Source of the DNA: Burkholderiales bacterium
Lineage (GTDB): Bacteria; Pseudomonadota; Gammaproteobacteria; Burkholderiales; Burkholderiaceae_C
DNA: 58,671 bases
Direction of reading: 5' to 3'
Assembly: GCA_019509985.1 (NCBI GenBank)
Contig: JAEKLF010000050.1
Coordinates: 1 to 58,671 of the forward strand
Made by a program: the position numbers and the translations under genes. This document shows positions 1-8,737 of this stretch, piece after piece (the stretch's first letter is position 1; each line of letters starts with the position of its first letter). Under the pieces are notes generated by a model. The model searched no databases. It had not been told where the DNA came from and saw nothing but the letters and a program-made list of their open reading frames with translations.

Positions 1-713
1 CCCGGGCGCATCAGCGCGGCCGCCGCGCCGCCGATGTCCTCGGCCTCGCCGACCCGGCCCAGCGCCGTCACCGAGGCGACGAAACGGTTCAGCTCGGCGT
101 TGTCGCGCACCGCGCCGCCGCCGAAGTCGGTCGCGATCGCGCCCGGCGCCAGCGTGTTGACGCGGATGCCGCGCGCGGCCAGTTCCTTGGCCTGGTAGCG
201 GCTCAGTACCTCGACGGCGCCCTTCATCGCCGCGTAGGCGCCGTAGCCGGGGATGGTGAAGCGCGCCAGGCCGCTGGAGATGTTCAGCACGCGGGCGCCG
301 TCGGCGAGCAGCGGCAGCAGCGTCTGCGTCAGGAAGAAGGGCCCCTTGAGATGGATGGCGACCATGCTGTCGAACTGGGCCGGCGTCGTCTCGGCAAAGC
401 TCGCGTGCGCGCCGACACCGGCGTTGTTGATGAGGCCGTCCAGCTGGCTGGCGTCCCAGGCGGCCAGGCCGTCGCGCAGCCGGGCGGCAAAGGCGGCGAG
501 GCCAGCGCTGTCGGCCACGTCCAGCGGCAGGGCCAGCGCGCGGCGGCCCAGGGCCTGGATCTGCGCGACGACGGCGTCCGCCGCTGCGGCGGCCTCGCGG
601 TAGGTCAGCACGATGTCGTGGCCGTCGCGGGCCAGGGCCAGCGCCATCTGAGCGCCCAGGCCGCGGCTGCCGCCGGTGATCAGAGTGATGGGATGGATGG
701 GTGTGGAAGTCAT
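1..713 (-). CDS. SDR-family NAD(P)-dependent oxidoreductase (3' end outside window)
   Basis: Classical short-chain dehydrogenase/reductase, cytoplasmic, expected to reduce or oxidise a carbonyl/hydroxyl with NAD(P)H; the substrate cannot be told. The ATG is at 711-713 on the minus strand, and about 237 residues are visible before the window ends. The nucleotide-binding motif TGGSRGLG is at residues 13-20, followed by an NNAG motif, a catalytic serine in an ISSG motif and the Tyr-X3-Lys pair in YAAMK. The region after the active site (RVNTLAPGAIATDF) is also typical of the family. It is divergent from a LysR-type gene, an arrangement that usually means the regulator controls it. The C-terminus is missing only because the window is cut. 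Confidence 0.9.
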   Translation of the reverse strand, partial: MTSTPIHPITLITGGSRGLGAQMALALARDGHDIVLTYREAAAAADAVVAQIQALGRRALALPLDVADSAGLAAFAARLRDGLAAWDASQLDGLINNAGVGAHASFAETTPAQFDSMVAIHLKGPFFLTQTLLPLLADGARVLNISSGLARFTIPGYGAYAAMKGAVEVLSRYQAKELAARGIRVNTLAPGAIATDFGGGAVRDNAELNRFVASVTALGRVGEAEDIGGAAAALMRP

Positions 714-803
714 GAGGTGCTCCGTGGGGTTGTCGATGGGGAGAAATTTATTGTTTGAAATCGGATTGATAAAGTCGGACGAATTGAAATGACTGTGCTC
801 TGA
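714..803. promoter_or_regulatory. Divergent SDR/LysR promoter region with possible LysR box
   Basis: This 90-bp gap separates the divergent SDR and LysR genes and is much richer in A/T than its surroundings. ATTT (746-749) and AAAT (758-761) form a dyad that includes a T-N11-A pattern, the general form of LysR-type binding sites. No convincing -35/-10 pair could be fixed for either direction. The site assignment is inference from position and pattern. Confidence 0.35.
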
Positions 804-1736
804 ATGGCATCCAATCTGGACATCGCCGCGCTGCGCGTCTTCCTGCAGGTGGCCGAGCTGGCCCATTTCAGCCGCGCGGCGGAGGAGCTGGGCCTGCCCA
901 AGGGCCGCGTCAGCCAGGTCGTGCGCGAGCTGGAGTCGCGGTTGGGCACGCGGCTGTTCCAGCGCACGACGCGGCGCGTCAGCCTGACCTCGGACGGCGA
1001 GCTGCTCGCCGAGCGTGCCCGCTCGCTGCTGGCCGACGCCGGCGAGATCGAGGCGCTGTTCCAGCAGGACCAGCAGCTCGGCGGCCGGCTGCGCGTGGAC
1101 CTGCCGGTGCGCCTGGCGCTGGACCTGGTGCTGCCGGCGCTGCCGGGCTTCCTGGCCGACCACCCGGGCCTGCAGGTCGAGCTGAGCTGCACCGACCGGC
1201 GCGTCGACCTGGTGGAGGAGGGCTTCGACTGCGTGCTGCGCGTCGGCGCCGTGCACGACCCCATGCTGGTGGCCAGGCCAGTCGGTCAACTGCGCATGAT
1301 GAATGTCGCCAGCCCTGCCTACCTCGCTGCGCGCGGCACGCCGGCGACGCCCGAGGACCTCATCGCCCAGGGCCATGAGCTGGTGCATTACAGCCAGACC
1401 TGGGCCGACCGCCGCCCGCGCTTCGACTGGGTGGACGCCGAGGGCCGCGCGCGCAGCCTGGGCCTGCCGGCGCGCGTCAGCGTCAACCACACGGACGCCT
1501 ACGAAGCCGCCGCGCAGGCCGGCATGGGCATCGTGCAGGCGCCTTGCGTGGGCGCGCGCACAGCCGTGGCGGAGGGCCGGCTCGTGCGCGTGCTGCCGGG
1601 CTACGAGCCCGCGCCGCTGCCGGTGCAGCTCGTCATGAGCCAGCGCCGCCACACGCCGCGGCGCGTGCGCGTCTTCATGGACTGGCTGGCCGGCCTGCTG
1701 GCCACCCACCTGGCCGACGACAATCCCGCTCCATGA
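804..1736 (+). CDS. LysR-family transcriptional regulator
   Basis: DNA-binding regulator of 310 residues, the usual LysR length. Residues about 4-62 form the winged helix-turn-helix ([20 protein letters not shown], then a recognition helix with [11 protein letters not shown]), followed by the [12 protein letters not shown] wing. The rest matches a LysR substrate-binding domain of two alpha/beta lobes. The gene is divergent from the SDR oxidoreductase and probably regulates it and itself. Its stop overlaps the pyrC start by 4 nt (ATGA), so pyrC may be partly translated by coupling, although the two products have no obvious functional link. The effector is unknown. Confidence 0.88.
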   Translation: MASNLDIAALRVFLQVAELAHFSRAAEELGLPKGRVSQVVRELESRLGTRLFQRTTRRVSLTSDGELLAERARSLLADAGEIEALFQQDQQLGGRLRVDLPVRLALDLVLPALPGFLADHPGLQVELSCTDRRVDLVEEGFDCVLRVGAVHDPMLVARPVGQLRMMNVASPAYLAARGTPATPEDLIAQGHELVHYSQTWADRRPRFDWVDAEGRARSLGLPARVSVNHTDAYEAAAQAGMGIVQAPCVGARTAVAEGRLVRVLPGYEPAPLPVQLVMSQRRHTPRRVRVFMDWLAGLLATHLADDNPAP

Positions 1737-2767
1737 CGGACCTGCTCACCCTCACCCGCCCCGACGACTGGCACCTGCACCTGCGCGACGATGCAGCGCT
1801 CGCCAGCGTGCTGCCCTACACGGCGCGCCAGTTCGCCCGCGCCATCGTCATGCCCAATCTGCGCCCGCCGGTCACGACCGCGGCGCAGGCCATGGCCTAC
1901 CGCGAGCGCATCCTCGGCTGCCTGCCCGAGGGCCTGGACTTCCAGCCGCTGATGACGCTCTACCTGACCGACAACACGCCGGCCGACGAGATCAAGCGCG
2001 CCAAGGACGCCGGCGTCGTCGCGCTCAAGCTCTACCCGGCCGGCGCCACGACCAACAGCGACGCCGGCGTGACCGACATCCGCAAGACCTATGCGACGCT
2101 GGAAGCCATGCAGCGCGAGGGCCTGCTGCTGCTGGTGCACGGCGAGGTGACCGACGGCGACATTGACGTCTTCGACCGCGAGGCCGTGTTCGTCGACCGC
2201 GTGATGACGCCGCTGCGCGCAGCCATGCCCGAGCTGAAGGTCGTCTTCGAGCACATCACGACGAAGGAAGCCGCGCAGTACGTGACGGACAGCGACCGTT
2301 TCACGGCCGCCACCGTCACGCCGCAGCACCTGCTCTACAACCGCAACGCCATCTTCATCGGCGGCCTGCGCCCGCACTACTACTGCCTGCCCGTGCTCAA
2401 GCGCGAGGAGCACCGCCAGGCGCTGCTGAAGGCGGTGGCGTCGGGCTCGTCGAAGTTCTTCCTCGGCACCGACAGCGCGCCGCACGCGGCACAGCTGAAG
2501 GAAAACTCGGTCTGCGGCGCGGGCTGCTTCACGGCCATCTCGGCGCTGGAGCTGTACGCCGAGGCCTTCGAGGGCATGGGTGCGCTCGACAAGCTCGACG
2601 CCTTCGCCGGCCAACACGGCCCCGACTTCTACGGCCTGCCGCGCAACACCGGCACCGTCACGCTCAAGCGCGAACCCTGGACACTGCCCACGGCCGTGCC
2701 CTTCGGCGAAGCACAACTCAAGCCGCTGCGTGGCGGCGAAACGCTGAACTGGAAACTGATCGCATGA
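1733..2767 (+). CDS. pyrC: Dihydroorotase (class II)
   Basis: Zinc amidohydrolase that cyclises N-carbamoyl-L-aspartate to dihydroorotate, the third step of pyrimidine synthesis, in the cytoplasm. It has 344 residues, close to the 348 of E. coli PyrC. Visible ligands are HLH in DDWHLHLRD (H14 and H16), the lysine that becomes carbamylated in VALKLYPAG, the histidines in LLVHGE and FEHITT, and the aspartate of GTDSAPH. The start at 1733 is chosen because [16 protein letters not shown] is the conserved N-terminus; the reading frame stays open upstream inside lysR but that part has no family similarity. It overlaps the NYN-domain gene downstream by 4 nt. Confidence 0.95.
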   Translation: MTDLLTLTRPDDWHLHLRDDAALASVLPYTARQFARAIVMPNLRPPVTTAAQAMAYRERILGCLPEGLDFQPLMTLYLTDNTPADEIKRAKDAGVVALKLYPAGATTNSDAGVTDIRKTYATLEAMQREGLLLLVHGEVTDGDIDVFDREAVFVDRVMTPLRAAMPELKVVFEHITTKEAAQYVTDSDRFTAATVTPQHLLYNRNAIFIGGLRPHYYCLPVLKREEHRQALLKAVASGSSKFFLGTDSAPHAAQLKENSVCGAGCFTAISALELYAEAFEGMGALDKLDAFAGQHGPDFYGLPRNTGTVTLKREPWTLPTAVPFGEAQLKPLRGGETLNWKLIA

Positions 2768-3618
2768 CCACCACGAACAGGAAGGTCGCCTTCCTCGTCG
2801 ATTTCGACAACGTCGCCACCGACGTTATCGAGCAAGCCCTGCAGATGGCGTTCAAGGACTACGAGGCCGTGCACATCCGCCGCGCCTACTGCAATGCCGA
2901 GCAGGCGCAGAACCACCAGGCCTTCCTGAAGCGCCTGGGCCTGCGCGCCATCGTCAACCTGGCCATCGGCAAGAACTCGACCGACATCGCCATGGCGGTC
3001 GACGCGATTGACCTGGCGATCACCGAGAAGCCCGACGTCATCGTGCTGGTCTCGTCGGACAGCGACTTCGCGCCGCTGGTGCTGCGCCTGCGCGAGAAGG
3101 GTGCCTGGCTGCGCGGCTTCGGCCAGCAGGGCAAGACGGGCGACGGCGTCATCCAGATCTACGACCAGTTCAACGAGCTGGCGCACGACAGCGGTCGCTC
3201 GGCGCCCCGGGCCGCAACCAAGCGGGAGCCGGCCCGGAAGTCGGCCGCCGCCAGGCCCGCGGCGAAGAAGACCGCGGCTCCCGCCAAGGCGGCAGCGCCG
3301 TCGCCCAAGCCGACGCCCGCGCCGACCGCTGCGCCCGCCGCCGCGCCCAGGACTGCGGCTGCGCCCAAGCCGCTGCCTGCACCATCGCCGGTCGACGCCA
3401 ACGTCGCCGCAGCCCGCGAGATCAATGCCGTGCTGGCCGTGTTGCCCAAGCTGGCCGATGGCCAATGGCATGACCTCGGCGCCGCGGCCAAGGTGCTGAA
3501 GGATGCCGGCCTGCTGGCCAAGTCGGCGGCGTCGACCAAGCTGTTCCGCAAGCACCCGCAAGCCTTTCAGCTGCAGCCGGCCAAACAGCCCAACCAGGTC
3601 CGCTTCGGCCACGGATGA
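2764..3618 (+). CDS. NYN-domain (LabA/DUF88-like) protein with C-terminal LOTUS-like domain
   Basis: Predicted ribonuclease-fold protein of 284 residues. Residues about 6-140 form a NYN/PIN-like domain with the acidic residues expected of the metal site: FLVDFDN near the start, [10 protein letters not shown] in the middle and [10 protein letters not shown] linker of about 60 residues rich in Ala, Pro and Lys follows. The last 70 residues (from about 215) resemble an OST-HTH/LOTUS winged helix, a fold often joined to NYN domains and thought to bind RNA. It overlaps pyrC by 4 nt (ATGA), so it is translated from the same message. The RNA target is unknown, and the LOTUS call rests on pattern only. 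Confidence 0.75.
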   Translation: MTTTNRKVAFLVDFDNVATDVIEQALQMAFKDYEAVHIRRAYCNAEQAQNHQAFLKRLGLRAIVNLAIGKNSTDIAMAVDAIDLAITEKPDVIVLVSSDSDFAPLVLRLREKGAWLRGFGQQGKTGDGVIQIYDQFNELAHDSGRSAPRAATKREPARKSAAARPAAKKTAAPAKAAAPSPKPTPAPTAAPAAAPRTAAAPKPLPAPSPVDANVAAAREINAVLAVLPKLADGQWHDLGAAAKVLKDAGLLAKSAASTKLFRKHPQAFQLQPAKQPNQVRFGHG

Positions 3619-3727
3619 GCCGGCACCCGCGGTGGCGGGTGGCGAAAGCGTCACAAGCCTTGCATGCTGACGATCGGCCGAGCCGGCCAAAGCGGCTAGC
3701 ATCGTTGCCCGCCCCGGGAGGTCTGGT

Positions 3728-5110
3728 TTGCTGATGAAGTCCTGTTTGAAGTCGTTGTTAGGTCTGGCCCTGGCCGGCCTGGCCTGCGTCGCCGGCGCCC
3801 AGTCGCCACCACCACTTCCACCGGCCTCCGCCCCCGCGGCCCAGCCGCCAGGCCAGCAGCCGCCGCCTACCGTGTCGGCCAGCGCGCGGCGCCTGTACGA
3901 GCGCAGCAAGGGTCAGCTGCTGCAGATCCGCACGCTGCTCAAGACGCAGGACAGCCAGGCCTCCGTCGGCTCGGGCTTCATCGTCAGCGACGACGGCCAC
4001 ATCGTCACGAATTACCACGTCATCAGCCAGTTCGCGCTGGAGCCCGACAGCTACCGGCTTCGCTACGCGACGACCGATGGCCAGAGCGGTGCGCTGGAGC
4101 TGCTGGACTTCGACGCCCGCCGCGACCTCGCACTGCTGCGCGCCGTGGACGACGGCAAGGGCGGTGGCCTGAAGGGCCGCGGCGCCCTGAGCTTTCGCCC
4201 GCAGAGCCAGCCGCTGGCCAAGGGCGAGCGCATCTACTCGATGGGCAACCCGCATGACGTCGCCTTCGCCGTCGTTGAGGGCAACTACAACGGGCTGGTC
4301 GAGCGCAGCTTCGACCCGCTGATCTACTACGCCGGCGGCATCAACCCCGGCATGAGCGGCGGGCCGGTGCTGGACGAGGACGGCCGCGTCGTCGGCGTCA
4401 ACGTGTCGACGCTGCTGTTCGCGCAGCAGGTCAGCTTTCTGGTGCCCGGCGAGTTCGCCGAGGGCCTGGTCAAGCGCAGCCTGGACGCCAAGCCCATCCG
4501 CACGGCCGCCTGGACCCGCCTGCGCGACCAGCTGACGCGCTACCAGGACGAGCTCGTCACGCGCTTTCTGGCCCAGCCCTGGGAGAGCGCCAACAACGAC
4601 CGCTACCGCCTGCCGGTGCCCAAGCAGGACTTCATGCGCTGCTGGGGTCGGGGCACGCCGGCCGACACCAAGGGCCTGGACTTCGAGCGCTCCCAGTGCC
4701 GCATGGACCACGCCCTGTTCGTCAGCGGCAACCTGCAGACCGGCTGGCTGGACATGTCCCACGAGGCCTATGACGGCAGCAAGCTCGGCGCGCTGCGCTT
4801 CGCGCGCCAGTACTCGGGGAGCTTTCGCAACGAGCGTCTGGGTGCGTCCGACAAGTCGCGCACGGCGCCCTACTGCAAGGAGCAGTTCGTCGACCGCGGC
4901 GGCCTGCCGCTGCGCGCCGTCGTCTGCCTGCGCGCCTACCGCAAGCTCGAGGGGCTGCATGACCTCAGCGTCCTCGTGACGACGGTGGACTCGTCCACCG
5001 AAGGTGCCCTCGGCCGCTTCGACGCCCGTGGCGTCAGCTTCGACAACGCGCTCAAGCTCGCGGCGCACTACCTGGAGGGCTTCGCGTGGACGAACAGCAA
5101 AGCCAAGTGA
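3728..5110 (+). CDS. Secreted trypsin-like serine protease (S1C/HtrA-like, no PDZ seen)
   Basis: Periplasmic or exported protease. A signal peptide (MKSCLK, then a Leu/Ala-rich core ending in AGAQ) precedes a Pro-rich stretch. The trypsin-like domain shows the triad H97 (NYHVIS), D133 (RRDLALL) and S210 (NPGMSGGPV), counting from the TTG at 3728. GGAGG at 3717-3721 sits 6 nt before that TTG and 12 nt before an ATG at 3734, so either start is possible. After the protease domain come about 200 residues with no recognisable PDZ; this part contains several cysteines and no family was recognised. The next gene, an FHA-domain membrane protein, starts inside the end of this one, so the two probably act together. 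Confidence 0.8.
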   Translation: MLMKSCLKSLLGLALAGLACVAGAQSPPPLPPASAPAAQPPGQQPPPTVSASARRLYERSKGQLLQIRTLLKTQDSQASVGSGFIVSDDGHIVTNYHVISQFALEPDSYRLRYATTDGQSGALELLDFDARRDLALLRAVDDGKGGGLKGRGALSFRPQSQPLAKGERIYSMGNPHDVAFAVVEGNYNGLVERSFDPLIYYAGGINPGMSGGPVLDEDGRVVGVNVSTLLFAQQVSFLVPGEFAEGLVKRSLDAKPIRTAAWTRLRDQLTRYQDELVTRFLAQPWESANNDRYRLPVPKQDFMRCWGRGTPADTKGLDFERSQCRMDHALFVSGNLQTGWLDMSHEAYDGSKLGALRFARQYSGSFRNERLGASDKSRTAPYCKEQFVDRGGLPLRAVVCLRAYRKLEGLHDLSVLVTTVDSSTEGALGRFDARGVSFDNALKLAAHYLEGFAWTNSKAK

Positions 5111-6117
5111 TGCCTGACGTTGCTGCCACCGTGATCGCCGCTCCCGCCGCCGTCGTCGAACTGCTAGGCCGCGATGGCCGCGCCGTGCACGTGCAGCGCG
5201 TCACGCAGTGGCCCGTGCGCATCGGCCGCTCGCCGGCCTGCGACATCGTGCTGGACGACGGCCATGTCGCCGCCGAGCACGCGGAGCTGCACCTCGCGCC
5301 GGAAGGCGGCGTGCGCCTGAAGCTGCGGGACAGCCGCAACGGCGGCTTCGTGGCCGGGCAACGCGTGGCCAGCGGCGACGAGGTTCTGCTGCCTCCGGGC
5401 GGTGCCTTTCAGCTGGCGGGTGTGTCGCTGCGCCTGCGCACCAGCGCCGACGTGCTCGCACCCGAGCACCTGCTCGTCGTGGATCGCACGCGGCACTGGG
5501 CCCTGGTGCCGGTGCTGCTGCTGGTGATGCTGTTCTTCCAGTGGGTGGACCGCTGGAGCGCCGTCGACCCCGATGCGCGCTGGGTCGACTACGCCTCGCC
5601 GCTGCTCGCGCCGCTGGCCTTCACGCTCGCCTGGGCCGGGCTGTGGTCGCTGGCCAGCCAGCTTTTCCAGCACCGCTTCCCGTTCACGACGCATCTGCGC
5701 CGCGCGCTGGTGGTGCTGGTCACGCTGCAGGTGCTGGAGTGGCTGCTGCCAGCCGTGGCCTACGCCTTCTCCTGGCCGCGGCTGCTGGCGCTGGAGTCAC
5801 TGACGACGCCGGTGGGCGCCGCGGTGCTGATCGCCTGGCATGCCCGCCTCGTCTGGCCGGGTGCCCAGCGCACGCTGAACAGCGGCATCGCGGCCCTGCT
5901 GCTGCTGGGCCTGGGCCTGCAGGTTGGCGGCCGCATGGAGCAGCAGCATGTGTTCGGCCCGCCCTACCTCGCCAGCCTGCCGCCGCCGGCGCTGCGCATC
6001 GCGCCGACCAGGCCGCCCGAGGACCTCATCGAATCGCTGAAGCCGCTGAAGGCCGAGCTCGCCAAGCAGGCGCGCAAGGACAACGAAGGCGCCGGCGACG
6101 ATGGCGGCGAGGACTGA
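5086..6117 (+). CDS. FHA-domain membrane protein
   Basis: Protein of 343 residues with an N-terminal forkhead-associated domain (about 20-125) carrying the core phosphothreonine-binding motifs: IGRSPACDIVL, then AAEH and the NGG turn. At least four hydrophobic segments follow (about 135-295), and the C-terminus is charged and rich in Lys, Glu and Asp. The GTG at 5086 is preferred because GGAGGG at 5074-5079 lies 6 nt upstream; an ATG at 5110 that overlaps the protease stop (TGATG) is the alternative. The overlap with the secreted protease gene suggests a functional pair: cytoplasmic phospho-signal sensing joined to a periplasmic protease. That role is inference. Confidence 0.75.
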   Translation: MDEQQSQVMPDVAATVIAAPAAVVELLGRDGRAVHVQRVTQWPVRIGRSPACDIVLDDGHVAAEHAELHLAPEGGVRLKLRDSRNGGFVAGQRVASGDEVLLPPGGAFQLAGVSLRLRTSADVLAPEHLLVVDRTRHWALVPVLLLVMLFFQWVDRWSAVDPDARWVDYASPLLAPLAFTLAWAGLWSLASQLFQHRFPFTTHLRRALVVLVTLQVLEWLLPAVAYAFSWPRLLALESLTTPVGAAVLIAWHARLVWPGAQRTLNSGIAALLLLGLGLQVGGRMEQQHVFGPPYLASLPPPALRIAPTRPPEDLIESLKPLKAELAKQARKDNEGAGDDGGED

Positions 6118-6126
6118 GCGCGCCGC

Positions 6127-7044
6127 TCAGGTCTGCGGCAGGAAGCCGTCGACCGACAGGTAGCGCTCGCCGGTGTCGTAGTTGAAGCCCAGCACGCGGG
6201 CGCCGGCCGCCAGCTCGGGCAGCTTCTGCGCGATGGCGGCCAGCGTCGCGCCGCTGGAGATGCCCACGAGCAACCCTTCCTCGCGGGCGCAGCGGCGGGC
6301 GTACTCCCGTGCCGCCTCGGCCTCGACCTGGATGACGCCGTCCAGCAGCGCCGTGTCCAGCACCGCCGGGATGAAGCCCGCGCCGATGCCCTGGATGGGA
6401 TGCGGGCTGGGCTGGCCGCCGCTGATGACGGGCGAGGCGGTGGGCTCCACCGCGTAGACCTTGAGCTGCGGCCAGGCGGCCTTCAGCACCTGGGCGCAGC
6501 CGGTGATGTGGCCGCCGGTGCCGACGCCGGTGATCAGCGCGTCGAGACCTTCGGGGAAGTCCTGCAGGATCTCCTGGGCCGTCGCCTTCACGTGGATGGC
6601 CGGGTTGGCCGCGTTCTCGAACTGCTGCGGCATCCACGAGCCGGGGTGCTGCTCCAGCAGCTCGCGGGCGCGGGCGATGGCGCCCTTCATGCCTTTCTCG
6701 CGCGGCGTCAGGTCGAAGCTCGCGCCATAGGCCAGCATCAGCCGGCGGCGCTCGATGCTCATGCTGTCGGGCATGACGAGGATGAGCTTGTAGCCCTTGA
6801 CCGCGGCCACCATGGCCAGGCCCACGCCGGTGTTGCCCGAGGTCGGCTCGATGATGGTGCCGCCGGGCTTGAGCAGGCCGCGCGCCTCGGCGTCCTCGAT
6901 CATGGACAGCGCGATGCGGTCCTTGATCGAGCCGCCCGGGTTGGCGCGCTCGGACTTGACCCAGACCTCGGCGCCGCTGAACAGGCGCTGCAGCCGGATG
7001 TGGGGCGTGTTGCCGATGGTGTCGAGGATGCTGGCGGCTTTCAT
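6127..7044 (-). CDS. cysK: Cysteine synthase A (O-acetylserine sulfhydrylase)
   Basis: PLP enzyme that joins sulfide to O-acetylserine to make L-cysteine in the cytoplasm. It has 305 residues, normal for the family. The PLP lysine is K41 in NPGGSIKDR; the substrate loop is PTSGNTG, and the phosphate-binding glycine loop is [10 protein letters not shown]. The start at 7044 ([14 protein letters not shown]) is the conserved N-terminus; the frame is open further upstream but without similarity. GGAGCC lies a few nt before the ATG. It ends 9 nt from the convergent FHA gene. CysK and CysM are hard to separate by eye, but the loop motifs and length fit CysK better. Confidence 0.9.
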   Translation of the reverse strand: MKAASILDTIGNTPHIRLQRLFSGAEVWVKSERANPGGSIKDRIALSMIEDAEARGLLKPGGTIIEPTSGNTGVGLAMVAAVKGYKLILVMPDSMSIERRRLMLAYGASFDLTPREKGMKGAIARARELLEQHPGSWMPQQFENAANPAIHVKATAQEILQDFPEGLDALITGVGTGGHITGCAQVLKAAWPQLKVYAVEPTASPVISGGQPSPHPIQGIGAGFIPAVLDTALLDGVIQVEAEAAREYARRCAREEGLLVGISSGATLAAIAQKLPELAAGARVLGFNYDTGERYLSVDGFLPQT

Positions 7045-7087
7045 CGAGGGCTCCTGTTCGCGTGATGGCGAACAGTGTGCCAGCGAG

Positions 7088-8158
7088 CTACTTGGTGCGG
7101 GGCTTCGGCAGGCTTTCGTCACCGTGCCGCAGGCGGCCGTCGCGCAACAGGCCCACGCCGATCGCCAGCGCACGGGCGGCGCGCCTCACCTCGTCCTGCA
7201 CGTCGGTGTCGGCGTCTAGCGCGTCGTGGCTGGTGGCGTAGGGCTGGTAGTAGCCGATGTAGCGGTCCAGCCGCGCGCCGAAGCCGGCGTCGACGAGGCC
7301 CATCCAGTCCAGCCAGTCGGACAGCGCGCGGCGCACCCCGTCGATGCCGGCCACGTCGCCGTGCACGACCAGGCCGTAGACGCGGCCGGCCAGGTGCTTG
7401 GGATAGCTCCAGCCCTTGAGCTCCAGCTGGCGCGCCAGCTCGGCCTTCTTGCCCTGCGTGGAGCTGGGGTCGGGGTTGCCGCCGTCGGCGCAGACGAGGC
7501 GGTCCATCATCAGCTTCAGCGGGCTGCTGGCCTGGTACCAGTGCACCGGCGTCAGCAGCAGCACGCCGTGGGCGGCTACCCACTGCTCGTAGATCTCGGC
7601 CATCCAGTCGTTGGTCTGGCCGTTGGCGTGGTTGGGATAGCAGCTGCAGGGCCAGTGGCACAGCGGCATGGCCGTGGACACGCAGCCCTTGCAGGGGTGG
7701 ATGTGGCGCGCGTAGTCGGACGTGAGGCGGCTCAGGTCCAGCACGTCGACCGCCAGGCCCTCGGCCTCGCAGGCGGTGCGGGCGATCTGCGTCAGCCGCC
7801 AGGTCTTGGACATTTCGCCCGGGCAGCTGCCGTCGTTGCGCGGCGAGGCGTTGATGACGAGCACGCGCGAAGGCGTCGCGCGGTCGGCCCAGCGCGCCTG
7901 CGCTCGCTGCAGCCGCAGCTGCACGTCGCGCCACTCGCGCGACAGGTCGTAGTCGGGATCGGCAAAGCCGGCGCCCGCCTTCACCGTGATCGGCTCCTTG
8001 CGGCCCTCGTGGAAAGCCTCCCAGGCAATCTGCTCCAGGCGCGCGAGGGCGTCGCGCTCGGCGTCGAAGGCGGGGTCGACGAAGCGCTGGCGAAAGCGTT
8101 CGCCGAATTCCTGGCGCTGCATCGCTTTCGCCTGGCCGGTTCTGACGGGTGAGGTCAT
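7088..8158 (-). CDS. Flavodoxin-fold NAD(P)H-dependent (FMN) oxidoreductase
   Basis: Protein of 356 residues. After about 95 residues without a recognised motif comes a flavodoxin-like domain with the FMN-phosphate loop [11 protein letters not shown] and the segment [20 protein letters not shown], as in NADPH-dependent FMN reductases. Between them is a cysteine-rich stretch ([18 protein letters not shown] and one further Cys), similar to iron-sulfur flavoproteins and suggestive of a metal or redox site. The ATG at 8158 has GGAG 8 nt upstream. It lies just upstream of cysK on the same strand with a 43-nt gap, so the two may share a transcript. The substrate is unknown. Confidence 0.75.
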   Translation of the reverse strand: MTSPVRTGQAKAMQRQEFGERFRQRFVDPAFDAERDALARLEQIAWEAFHEGRKEPITVKAGAGFADPDYDLSREWRDVQLRLQRAQARWADRATPSRVLVINASPRNDGSCPGEMSKTWRLTQIARTACEAEGLAVDVLDLSRLTSDYARHIHPCKGCVSTAMPLCHWPCSCYPNHANGQTNDWMAEIYEQWVAAHGVLLLTPVHWYQASSPLKLMMDRLVCADGGNPDPSSTQGKKAELARQLELKGWSYPKHLAGRVYGLVVHGDVAGIDGVRRALSDWLDWMGLVDAGFGARLDRYIGYYQPYATSHDALDADTDVQDEVRRAARALAIGVGLLRDGRLRHGDESLPKPRTK

Positions 8159-8208
8159 GGCGGATCTCCGGGGTTGATGCCCCGTGCGGCAAGCCGCATG
8201 CCCGCTGC

Positions 8209-8217
8209 TGCGATACT
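8209..8217 (+). promoter_or_regulatory. Probable rnpB promoter, extended -10
   Basis: TG (8209-8210), one base, then GATACT (8212-8217) forms an extended -10 element whose transcription start would fall at about 8224-8225, exactly where the P1 helix of RNase P RNA begins. No good -35 was found at the right distance, as is common with extended -10 promoters. Confidence 0.5.
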
Positions 8218-8224
8218 GGCACCC

Positions 8225-8672
8225 GTGAAGCAAGCCAGACCGCCGCTGGGGCAGGCATGGAAACATGGCCCTGGAGGAAGGTCCGGACTGCACAGAGCAG
8301 CGTAGCGGCTAACGGCCGCCCGGCGTAAGCCGAGGATCAGAGCAACAGAGACGAGTTCTGTCAGGCGACCCGATGGGTGGTCTATGAGGCGCTGGCGCAA
8401 GCCGGCGTGGGGTGAGGCGAAAGCCTCGCACCATCGGGCGAAAGCCCGAACCGAATAGCACCTCTGTCGGGCTCCGCCCGACAGAGGTGAAACGGGCAAT
8501 CTCTACGCGCAGCAACACCAAGTAGGCCAGCGTTGATGCGGCTCGCAGAGCTGGCGGGTAGGTGGCACCGAGCCGGGCAGTGATGCCCGGCCCAGAGGAA
8601 TGGCGGTCACGCCGTCCGAACCGCAAGGGGAGGGCGGTGCACAGAATCCGGCCTATCGGCTTGCTTCACTTT
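8225..8672 (+). ncRNA. rnpB: RNase P RNA (M1 RNA, bacterial type A)
   Basis: Catalytic RNA that removes the 5' leader of tRNA precursors. The 5' end (GTGAAGCAAGCC, 8225-8236) pairs with GGCTTGCTTCAC (8658-8669) to form P1. The hallmark regions are present: GAGGAAGGTCCGGACTGCAC (conserved region I), the CAGAGCAACAGAGA segment, and near the 3' end CAGAATCCGGCCTATCGGC (conserved regions IV/V). A perfect 14-bp hairpin at 8459-8489 corresponds in place to P12. T-rich sequence follows directly at 8670-8680 and, with P1, probably serves as terminator. The length of about 445 nt fits type A. Confidence 0.95.
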
Positions 8673-8682
8673 TTCTTTCTTC
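8670..8682 (+). terminator. T-rich end of rnpB
   Basis: A T-rich run follows the 3' strand of P1 directly. With the GC-containing P1/3' hairpins upstream it can act as the rnpB terminator. There is no separate classical hairpin. Confidence 0.45.
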
Positions 8683-8737
8683 CGGCAGTGCGGCCCTCGC
8701 GTCGATAGACTGCCCGCTTTGCCCCAAGGCCGCCCCG

